Positions 1 to 4,459 of a DNA stretch of 5,732 nt are shown here, piece after piece. The notes below the pieces were generated by a model. The model did no database searches, was not told the DNA's origin, and saw only the letters and a list, made by a program, of their open reading frames with translations. The DNA lies in assembly GCA_005798965.1 (NCBI GenBank), contig SYIB01000328.1, forward strand, positions 1 through 5,732, written 5' to 3'. Numbering within the stretch: the stretch's first letter is position 1; every line of letters starts with the position of its first letter. Source of the DNA: Planctomycetia bacterium. GTDB lineage: Bacteria; Planctomycetota; Phycisphaerae; Phycisphaerales; SM1A02. A program made the translations under genes and the position numbers.

Positions 1-797
1 GCGGCGGCATCGTGCAGCTTGCGCACGAGATCGATCGTGGACCAAGTAAGCATGACCTCAGGAGCACGACTGACCCGCAAGAGCTCATCGACCTTGTTCA
101 GGGCTTGCGCCGGATCGCCCGTGGCGAGCGCACCTTGGATCTCCCAAGCCTGTTCCTCGCGTGACAGACCTGTGAATTCCTTCACGAGTTCAGGTGTGAT
201 CACCACGTGGGCAGTGTTCTCGGAAGTGCTCCCCTGCCCGACTCCCTGCGCAGCGGCCAAGGCCCCCACCGCCAGCTTGCCCAGTTCGCTGTCGAGCCGA
301 CCCAGATCGGGCCCCACGCGCTCGACCAAAGCCTGGGCCCCGGCGGCGCTCAGCTCCACGCCGTGGCGCTTTTGGCTGCGAGCGACGGCCCAGCGCACGG
401 CTTCGGCCGCACCCGGAGCCTCGCATTTCAGGATCACCCCCACAGCCGCCACGAGCTTGTCGAAGGTGCCCGGCCGCCAGCCTGCACTGCGCAAGACGAG
501 CGTGGCATCCTGCATGGGGCTTTCCGCATAGCGCTCCATCGCACGGCGCCGATCATCGCCCTGCATGAACTGCTCGGCGTTGTCCACGACCACGACCTTG
601 TGCTGGCTCATGAGCCCGTAACTGCGAAGTTCATCGAGCACATCGGCGAGCGAGCAGGATGCACCGTCAAAGCTGAACTCATCGACGGCACCGAAACGCT
701 CATGCAGACACGCGAGCACACGGCGCGTGTGCTCCGAGCGCAGGAAGGACTCCTTCCCATGAAGCACCACGATGCGGTGATCGGCCGAAGCGTGCAT
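1..797 (-). CDS. holA: DNA polymerase III delta subunit (partial, C-terminus beyond left edge)
   Basis: This is the delta subunit of the clamp-loader complex, which opens the sliding clamp ring and loads it onto primed DNA. The reading frame stays open from the start to window base 1, giving 265 residues. Family members have about 330-345, so roughly 70-80 C-terminal residues are missing. Family landmarks appear in order: an N-terminal VVLHGKESFLR segment (residues 10-20), SYGLMSQHKVVVVDNAEQF (59-77), the usual short-side-chain 'S-L-F...K-VVV..A' clamp-loader motif; TLVLRSAGWRP (99-109); the RVGPDLGRLDSELGKL helix (160-175), which matches the 'G.DL..L..EL.KL' signature; and the start of the C-terminal collar domain (LSREEQAWEIQGAL, 211-224). 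I prefer the start at 797. A second in-frame ATG at 821 would add eight residues, but it overlaps the start codon of the divergent kinase gene. There is no good Shine-Dalgarno sequence. Identification rests on motifs read by eye and is fairly secure. Confidence 0.85.
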   Translation of the reverse strand, partial: MHASADHRIVVLHGKESFLRSEHTRRVLACLHERFGAVDEFSFDGASCSLADVLDELRSYGLMSQHKVVVVDNAEQFMQGDDRRRAMERYAESPMQDATLVLRSAGWRPGTFDKLVAAVGVILKCEAPGAAEAVRWAVARSQKRHGVELSAAGAQALVERVGPDLGRLDSELGKLAVGALAAAQGVGQGSTSENTAHVVITPELVKEFTGLSREEQAWEIQGALATGDPAQALNKVDELLRVSRAPEVMLTWSTIDLVRKLHDAA

Positions 798-803
798 GCG
801 GTC

Positions 804-813
804 AAGGTACCCT
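804..813. promoter_or_regulatory. Near-palindromic AAGGTACCCT: candidate shared bidirectional -10 element
   Basis: The sequence halfway between the divergent starts of holA (797, minus) and the kinase (820, plus) reads AAGGTACCCT on plus and AGGGTACCTT on minus. On plus, TACCCT at 808-813 ends 6 nt before the ATG. On minus, TACCTT at 809-804 also ends 6 nt before its ATG. Both keep the first T, second A and last T of the -10 consensus, and the two starts are equidistant from the centre. Transcription would begin at or beside each ATG, giving leaderless messages. The match is only 3 of 6 positions per strand, and no clear -35 is visible. The alternative is that AAGG and AGGG serve as weak ribosome binding sites about 11-12 nt from each start. 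Confidence 0.35.
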
Positions 814-819
814 GCGCCC

Positions 820-1965
820 ATGCTGCGGCTGCGAACGATTTCCGGCCCCGATGCGGGGCGCGTGCACGAACTACCCCCGGACGAACCGCAGATTCTGGGG
901 CGCAGCACCGAAGCCCTGCCCTGCACCGATCGCGCGGTCAGCCGGCGCCATGCCGAGCTCACGCCGCGTGATGGCCTGTGGCTCATGCGCGATCTGGCCA
1001 GCAAGGGCGGGACCTTCGTGAACGGTGCGCGGATCCACGGGCACCAGGCGCTGCGCGCGGGCGACCGGGTGCGTGTGGGCGAGACGGTGCTCCTGGTCGA
1101 GCGCGCTGATGTCACGCTGGGGGCACCGCCCACGACCGAGCAGTTGGCGGCGATGGGCGAAGCGGTCGCGACCGTGAGCCACAGCATCAAGAACATGCTG
1201 CAGGGACTTCGCTCAGGCGCCGATGCGGTGGAGCTGGCGCTGTCGCGGCACGATCTCGAGATGGCCCAGAAGGGCTGGCCGATCGTGGCGCGCAACCTGG
1301 ACCGTGTGATGCAGGTCACGCTGAACATGCTCGCTTTCGCCAAGGATCGGCCGCTGGACCCCGAACCCATGCTGCTCGACAGCATGGTCGACGAAGCGTG
1401 CGCACTGGCCGAGGCCGCGCTGCGACGACGCGGCGGATCACTGGAGCGCACGCGGGCCGAGGGGCTGGTGGAGCTCCCCATTGACCTGGTCGCGGTGCAC
1501 CAGACGCTGCTCAACCTCCTGATGAATGCCGTCGATGCCGCGCCCGAGAAGGCACCCCGGCTGGCGGTGAGCACGCACTGGATCCAAGCTTGCCCGCGGT
1601 GGCCCAGCGGCGGCGCCGCCACGATCGTGCGCGACGACGGCCCCGGGGTGCCCGAGGCGATGCACGACAGGCTGTTCCAGCCCTTTGCCACAAGCAAGGG
1701 CCAGCGCGGCACAGGGCTTGGGCTGGTGGTCGCGCGCAAGCTTGCGTTGTTGCACGGCGGTGCGGTCGAACATGCGGGCAATGGCGATGCGTGGCCCGCG
1801 CACCCAGTGCTTGGCGGCCAGGTGCGCGCAGCCGATGCGGGACGAGCGCTGCCAGGAGCGGCGTTCGTGCTCGTGCTACCGGCGGCCAGCATGCAGGATG
1901 CCGACGAGACGCGCGCACCCAAGCCGATCCCGGGCGGGGATCTTGGTGTGCGGTTTGGTGCATGA
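820..1965 (+). CDS. FHA-domain sensor histidine kinase (soluble)
   Basis: This 381-residue kinase has no membrane segment and is probably cytoplasmic. Residues 1-95 form a forkhead-associated (FHA) domain, which binds phosphothreonine peptides: GRS at 27-29, SRRH at 41-44 and TFVNG at 65-69 are the usual binding-loop residues. The histidine kinase core follows. The H-box is AATVSHSIKN-like, with phosphoacceptor His121. The N-box is LLNLLMNAVDA (Asn232, Asn236), the G1 box DDGPG (272-276), the F-box LFQPF (286-290) and the G2 box GTGLGL (297-302). All catalytic boxes are intact. An insertion of about 25 residues lies between the G2 helix and the final FVLVLP strand (349-354). An upstream in-frame ATG at 796 would add eight residues, but the FHA strand begins at the chosen Met. 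No response regulator is adjacent, so the partner is unknown. The FHA input suggests that Ser/Thr kinase signalling feeds into a two-component pathway. Confidence 0.88.
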   Translation: MLRLRTISGPDAGRVHELPPDEPQILGRSTEALPCTDRAVSRRHAELTPRDGLWLMRDLASKGGTFVNGARIHGHQALRAGDRVRVGETVLLVERADVTLGAPPTTEQLAAMGEAVATVSHSIKNMLQGLRSGADAVELALSRHDLEMAQKGWPIVARNLDRVMQVTLNMLAFAKDRPLDPEPMLLDSMVDEACALAEAALRRRGGSLERTRAEGLVELPIDLVAVHQTLLNLLMNAVDAAPEKAPRLAVSTHWIQACPRWPSGGAATIVRDDGPGVPEAMHDRLFQPFATSKGQRGTGLGLVVARKLALLHGGAVEHAGNGDAWPAHPVLGGQVRAADAGRALPGAAFVLVLPAASMQDADETRAPKPIPGGDLGVRFGA

Positions 1966-2044
1966 GGCAATCCGTGCAAACGGCCGCCGGATCGAGGCAC
2001 CGTGCACACCTCAGTGGATCTTGCATGAGCACGCTCCCCTGCGG

Positions 2045-2074
2045 CGTGACGTGCCGAACGTGCCCCGGCGTGCC
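2045..2074 (+). repeat. Phased CGTGCC direct repeats upstream of clpP promoter
   Basis: CGTGCC occurs at 2050, 2059 and 2069, preceded by a related CGTGAC at 2045. The exact copies are 9 and 10 bp apart, close to one DNA helical turn, so they would present the same face. They end 14 bp upstream of the candidate -10 element of the first clpP gene, in the -35 to -50 zone. This is where a transcription factor binding tandem direct repeats would sit. The region is GC-rich, so chance repetition of a six-base word is a real possibility. I do not recognise the motif as a known Clp regulator site such as that of CtsR. Confidence 0.3.
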
Positions 2075-2088
2075 CTGCGCCGCTCGGC

Positions 2089-2094
2089 TAGAGT
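2089..2094 (+). promoter_or_regulatory. Candidate -10 element of the clpP operon
   Basis: TAGAGT matches the -10 consensus TATAAT at four of six positions, including the key T, A and final T. It ends 10 nt before the ATG at 2105, so the transcript would have a leader of only about 3-4 nt. No Shine-Dalgarno sequence lies between it and the start, which fits a near-leaderless message. No convincing -35 is visible; the phased CGTGCC repeats occupy that position instead. The following CCCG is shared with the moxR promoter region. Confidence 0.4.
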
Positions 2095-2104
2095 CCCGCG
2101 TTCC

Positions 2105-2770
2105 ATGAGCATCACCGACATGAGCCTGCTCGGCGCAGCCGGGCGCCTGCCCGCCACCAGCGACAACCTCGAGGCCAGCGGCCTGCCGCGGCCGATCCTC
2201 AACTCCGTGAGCTACCAGCGCACACGCGAGATGTCGATCGACGAACTGCTGCTGGAAAACCGCGTGATCTTCCTGATCGGCGAGATCGGACCCTCAAGCT
2301 CTGCGCGCGTGATGATGCAGATGCTCTACCTCGAGAACCAGAAGCGCGGCCAGGACATCAACTTCTACATCAACAGCCCTGGCGGTGCGGTTGATGACAC
2401 GCTCGCGATGTACGACACGATGCAGTACATCAGCAGCCACGTGGCCACCTTCTGCATCGGTCGCGCGTACTCCGGTGGTGCCGTGCTGCTGTGCGCAGGC
2501 CACAAGGGCAAGCGCGTGATCCTGCCGCACGCCAAGGTCATGATCCACCAGCCGTACGGCGGCGTGACCGGACAGACCAGCGACATCCAGATCCAGGCGG
2601 AGCAGATCATCAAGAGCAAGCGCCTGCTGAACGAGATCATCGCCCGCCACACCGGCCAGCCGGTCGACCGCGTGGCGAAGGACGGCGAGCGCGACAAGTT
2701 CTTCGACGCCACCGAGGCCAAGGCCTACGGACTCGTCGACGACATCGCCACCTTCCCGCCCAAGGCCTGA
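2105..2770 (+). CDS. clpP: ATP-dependent Clp protease proteolytic subunit, divergent paralogue (ClpP1)
   Basis: ClpP is the serine peptidase that stacks as heptameric rings and degrades proteins threaded in by ClpX, ClpA or ClpC ATPases. This copy has 221 residues, with an N-terminal stretch of about 30 residues before the conserved fold. The catalytic triad is complete: Ser123 (in GRAYSGGAVLL), His148 (MIHQPYGG) and Asp197 (GERDKFF). The setting is atypical. The nucleophile elbow is Y-S-G-G-A rather than the usual A-S-M-G-A, and the glycine-rich loop is SPGGAVDD rather than SPGGSVTAG (residues 91-98). The handle helix GQTSDIQIQAEQI (156-168) and the C-terminal EAKAYGLVDDI (204-214) are standard. 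The chosen ATG lies 11 nt after a -10-like TAGAGT; the frame stays open upstream, but that part is antisense-like shadow of the kinase gene. It is followed 12 bp later by a second clpP, which implies one operon and possibly one mixed complex. Confidence 0.93.
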   Translation: MSITDMSLLGAAGRLPATSDNLEASGLPRPILNSVSYQRTREMSIDELLLENRVIFLIGEIGPSSSARVMMQMLYLENQKRGQDINFYINSPGGAVDDTLAMYDTMQYISSHVATFCIGRAYSGGAVLLCAGHKGKRVILPHAKVMIHQPYGGVTGQTSDIQIQAEQIIKSKRLLNEIIARHTGQPVDRVAKDGERDKFFDATEAKAYGLVDDIATFPPKA

Positions 2771-2782
2771 GCCCGCGGCGCC

Positions 2783-3436
2783 ATGAACCATCACCCGACC
2801 ACCAACCACGACGAAGACGACGACGAGGACTCCATGAGCCTGATCCCCATCGTGATCGAGAAGACCGGCCGCGGCGAACGCGCCTACGACATCTACAGCC
2901 GCCTGCTGAACGACCGCATCATCTTCGTCACCGGTGGCGTGGGTGACGGCATGGCCAACACCGTCGTCGCGCAGCTGCTGTTCCTGGCCAACGAGGACCC
3001 CAAGGCCGAGATCAGCATGTACATCAACAGTCCGGGCGGCAGCGTGACCGCTGGTCTGGGCATCGTCGACACCATGCGGTTCGTACCGTGCCCGGTGGCG
3101 ACGTACATCATCGGCCAGGCGGCGAGCATGGGCTCGGTCATCGCCTGCTCCGGCACCAAGGGCCGGCGCTTCGCGCTGCCCAATGCCGAGAACCTGATGC
3201 ACCAACCGCTGCTCGGCGGCGTGATGGAGGGCCAGGCGACCGACCTCGAGATCGAGGCGCGCCACATCCTCCGCATGCGCGATCAGCTCTACGCGATCTA
3301 CAGCGAGCAGACCGGCATGAGCACCGAGCGCATCGCCGAGATCTGCGAACGCAACACCTGGCTCACCGCGCCCCAGATGAAGGAGCACGGACTGATCGAC
3401 CAGGTGCTGACGAAGCTGACGGTCAAGGCCAGCTGA
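2783..3436 (+). CDS. clpP: ATP-dependent Clp protease proteolytic subunit with Asn at the catalytic Asp position (ClpP2)
   Basis: This second ClpP is more canonical along most of its length. SLIPIVIEKTGRGERAYDIYSRLL (residues 19-42) is the classic ClpP N-terminus. SPGGSVTAG is at 83-91, nucleophile Ser115 in QAASMGS, His140 in LMHQP, and GQATDLEIEA at 150-159. The third triad position is not canonical. In CERNTWLTAPQMKEHGLID the residue aligned to the catalytic Asp of ERDRFLSAPEAVEYGLVD-type sequences is Asn191 (codon AAC, 3353-3355). Such a change is expected to lower peptidase activity unless a partner ring compensates. Two starts are possible. The ATG at 2783 gives 217 residues with a His/Asn/Asp/Glu-rich leader that keeps GC-rich third positions. 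The ATG at 2834 gives 200 residues, fits the family's usual start and has GAGGA at 2825-2829. The gene is cotranscribed with the upstream clpP. Confidence 0.92.
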   Translation: MNHHPTTNHDEDDDEDSMSLIPIVIEKTGRGERAYDIYSRLLNDRIIFVTGGVGDGMANTVVAQLLFLANEDPKAEISMYINSPGGSVTAGLGIVDTMRFVPCPVATYIIGQAASMGSVIACSGTKGRRFALPNAENLMHQPLLGGVMEGQATDLEIEARHILRMRDQLYAIYSEQTGMSTERIAEICERNTWLTAPQMKEHGLIDQVLTKLTVKAS

Positions 3437-3447
3437 GCGCGCGCTGA

Positions 3448-3469
3448 GGAGCGCCCGCCCTTGCGCTCC
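3448..3469 (+). terminator. GC-rich hairpin between convergent genes (weak terminator candidate)
   Basis: GGAGCGC (3448-3454) and GCGCTCC (3463-3469) form a perfect 7-bp stem with an 8-nt loop, 12 nt after the stop of the second clpP. No T-run follows, so this is not a textbook intrinsic terminator. The rest of the interval up to 3546 holds more short inverted repeats built on GAGCG/CGCTC: GACC/GGTC around 3503-3514, and CGCTC/GAGCG at 3514-3518 and 3524-3528. Together they could end transcription from both sides or protect the 3' end of the mRNA. The function is inferred from position only. Confidence 0.3.
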
Positions 3470-3546
3470 GAGCGGCCCTTGCCACGCGGACGCGCAGCGA
3501 AGGACCGCTCGGTCGCTCCGGACGAGCGCAACGAATCCGTGCGCGT

Positions 3547-4059
3547 TCAGCGGCGGCGTGAACGAAGCCCGAGTGCGAGGAGCGCCAGAGCGCCGGGCGC
3601 AGGCACGGCTTGCGGGACTACCGAACTGCCGAAGACCCACGCGTCGAACGAGCCGTCGAAGATCGCGCGATCGCTCGCGCCGACCATCGCCTGCCCCCAC
3701 GAGCCGCTGTCCTTGGTCCAGTAGTGCCAGTAGTTCTCGATCGGCCACAGGTCGCCCTCGCCGTACTCGAGATCGTTGCCCACACCGATGCCGGTGACGA
3801 AGACCCCGAACGAGAAGACCTGGGCCGTGTGCGAGACAGCGCCGAGTTCAGCGTCGATGTACTGCAGGAGCTGGTAGCCGTTCATGGGCTGGTCCCAGCT
3901 GACGTTGAAGAGGTAGCCGTTGCCGCTCGCGAAATCGATCTGGACCGAGCTGGTGCTCGAACCCGAACCGACCGAGTAGGTGGCGATGATGGCTGCGGAC
4001 GACGACGATGTGAGGCAGGCCACGGCCAAAACGGCCGGGGCAAGGAGGGAAGGACGCAT
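3547..4059 (-). CDS. Exported PEP-CTERM-like protein with transcobalamin-type (DUF4430-like) domain, under a cobalamin riboswitch
   Basis: This is a 170-residue secreted protein. Residues 1-22 are a signal peptide: MRP, a hydrophobic stretch, then TSSSSA. The C-terminus is VPAPGA (152-157), a short hydrophobic helix (ALALLALGL) and RSRRR. That arrangement is a PEP-CTERM-type sorting signal in which PAP replaces PEP, predicting exosortase processing at the cell surface. The middle resembles the transcobalamin C-terminal/DUF4430 fold. NGYQLLQYIDAELG (60-73) fits its first helix, FGVFVTGIG (84-92) its 'G.FVT.I.G' strand, NYWHYW (109-114) its 'YW.Y' motif, and FDGSFDAWVFG (134-144) its 'DGD...W.Y' end. 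A cobalamin aptamer lies 60 nt upstream on the same strand, and AAAGGGA precedes the ATG. I infer a B12-repressed surface cobalamin-binding protein. The fold match is by eye; a generic PEP-CTERM protein of unknown role is the alternative. Confidence 0.82.
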   Translation of the reverse strand: MRPSLLAPAVLAVACLTSSSSAAIIATYSVGSGSSTSSVQIDFASGNGYLFNVSWDQPMNGYQLLQYIDAELGAVSHTAQVFSFGVFVTGIGVGNDLEYGEGDLWPIENYWHYWTKDSGSWGQAMVGASDRAIFDGSFDAWVFGSSVVPQAVPAPGALALLALGLRSRRR

Positions 4060-4062
4060 AAG

Positions 4063-4069
4063 TCCCTTT
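4063..4069 (-). promoter_or_regulatory. Ribosome binding site of the riboswitch-controlled gene
   Basis: AAAGGGA on the minus strand ends 3 nt before the ATG at 4059. It is the clearest Shine-Dalgarno-like sequence in the window and fixes the start of the exported protein. It lies 8 nt downstream of the 4078-4098 hairpin. Translation control by the riboswitch, through shielding of this site, is therefore plausible. Confidence 0.55.
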
Positions 4070-4077
4070 CAGGTTGC

Positions 4078-4098
4078 GCATCCGTTTCGCGCGGATGC
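4078..4098 (-). promoter_or_regulatory. Expression-platform hairpin (L13-like) of the cobalamin riboswitch
   Basis: GCATCCG and CGGATGC form a 7-bp stem around the loop CGCGAAA on the minus-strand RNA. A two-base bulge lets it extend toward 9 bp. The hairpin sits between the cobalamin aptamer and the Shine-Dalgarno sequence. This is where cobalamin riboswitches place the hairpin whose loop (L13) kisses aptamer loop L5 when ligand binds. The loop CGCG (4091-4088) is complementary to CGCG in the aptamer (4168-4165), with a possible additional G-U pair. Placement and complementarity are seen in the sequence; the kissing interaction is inferred. Confidence 0.5.
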
Positions 4099-4119
4099 AA
4101 GGCGAACAACGAACCCCAT

Positions 4120-4216
4120 GCCCGGCGGTCGACCCGACTTGCAGGGCTGGCCTGCTCACGGTGACGCGTTCGCTGCGGATTTGCACCGCATTCCTCCGCC
4201 GGGAGGGGACCCGGGG
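4120..4216 (-). ncRNA. Cobalamin (B12) riboswitch aptamer, compact form
   Basis: The minus-strand RNA carries the conserved core of cobalamin riboswitches. GGAA at 4194-4191 is followed by stem P3, TGCGG (4190-4186) with CCGCA (4178-4174), closing the loop TGCAAAT. It then continues AGCGAACGCGTCACCGTGAG. This lines up almost position by position with the E. coli btuB core, where GGGAAT is followed by CCAG, TGCGAAT, CTGG and AGCTGACGCGCAGCGGTAAG. A small hairpin follows (GCAGG 4155-4151 with CCTGC 4145-4141). The 3' side has GTCGGGTCGACCGCCGGG, matching the GACC-GCCGG end of the family. Its CCGGG (4125-4121) pairs with CCCGG (4215-4211) and its GAC (4130-4128) with GTC (4210-4208) to close P1/P2. 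At about 97 nt it is shorter than the roughly 200-nt classical form because peripheral stems are minimal. It should repress the downstream gene when B12 is plentiful. Confidence 0.85.
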
Positions 4217-4229
4217 AACATATCAAGTT
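4217..4229 (-). promoter_or_regulatory. AT-rich candidate promoter patch before the riboswitch
   Basis: On the minus strand, AACTTGATATGTT is the only AT-rich patch in a GC-rich stretch, and it directly abuts the 5' side of the aptamer. It contains TATGTT (4222-4217), which matches TATAAT at four of six positions. No good -35 is visible. A start about 7 nt downstream would remove part of the 5' strand of P1, so either the true -10 is shifted a few bases upstream or P1 is shorter than drawn. Low confidence. Confidence 0.25.
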
Positions 4230-4290
4230 CTTCGCCCTGCAGGATTGCCCCGGACTGCATCGAGGAGCGGGATCTGACGGTTCCCATGGG

Positions 4291-4312
4291 GTGCATCGGG
4301 CGCACGATGCAC
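4291..4312. repeat. 8-bp inverted repeat GTGCATCG / CGATGCAC in the intergenic region
   Basis: GTGCATCG (4291-4298) and CGATGCAC (4305-4312) are a perfect inverted repeat around a 6-nt spacer (GGCGCA). The core GCATCG recurs at 4257-4262 and, inverted, at 4320-4325, so there are four copies in about 70 bp. There is no T-run on either side, which argues against a simple terminator. The repeat lies between the promoters of two divergent genes, the B12-regulated gene and moxR. A dimeric regulator's operator is therefore possible. The remainder of this 400-bp interval (4060-4459) holds the riboswitch, its hairpin and ribosome binding site, and the two promoter candidates; I see no small gene in it. 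Confidence 0.35.
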
Positions 4313-4422
4313 ACCTAGGCGATGCGTCGCGATGGCAGCGCGCACCCCGTGCACAGCAACAGCTCAACTCGATCACGCTGCACGCAGCCACGGCTTGGCT
4401 CGGTCGCATGTGGCGCTTGCGC

Positions 4423-4452
4423 CTGCCACCCGGCCGAGACACGGGATACAGT
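4423..4452 (+). promoter_or_regulatory. Candidate promoter of moxR (CTGCCA - 18 bp - TACAGT), leaderless
   Basis: TACAGT (4447-4452) matches the -10 consensus at four of six positions. CTGCCA (4423-4428) matches the -35 consensus TTGACA at four of six, with 18 bp between them. The -10 element ends only 7 nt before the ATG at 4460, so transcription should start at or next to the A of the start codon. No Shine-Dalgarno sequence is present. The arrangement TA-n-AGT-CCCG-n-ATG repeats that of the first clpP gene. Confidence 0.45.
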
Positions 4453-4459
4453 CCCGAAC

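Noticed and set aside
207..971. A 254-codon plus-strand open frame over holA and the start of the kinase
   Set aside because: The minus-strand frame gives a clear clamp-loader delta protein over the same bases, and the plus-strand translation matches nothing recognisable.
1685..2104. Upstream extension of the first clpP frame to an ATG at 1685
   Set aside because: The extension lies out of frame inside the kinase's catalytic domain. ClpP proteins begin near the ATG at 2105, where a -10-like element supports the start.
1511..2108. Overlapping open frames on both strands at the end of the kinase gene (for example 1511-2032 minus and 1590-2108 plus)
   Set aside because: They are Arg/Ala-rich shadows of the kinase frame, which carries intact N, G1, F and G2 boxes.
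2294..3748. A 484-codon open frame on the minus strand covering both clpP genes
   Set aside because: It is antisense to two unmistakable ClpP proteins. Its length follows from GC-rich codon positions, and its translation is low-complexity (Val/Asp/Gly/His-rich) with no recognisable motif.
4190..4216. CCTCC-GCCG-GGAGG hairpin (4195-4208) as an intrinsic terminator
   Set aside because: These bases form the 5' part of the cobalamin aptamer; there is no T-run, and the riboswitch core alignment explains them better.
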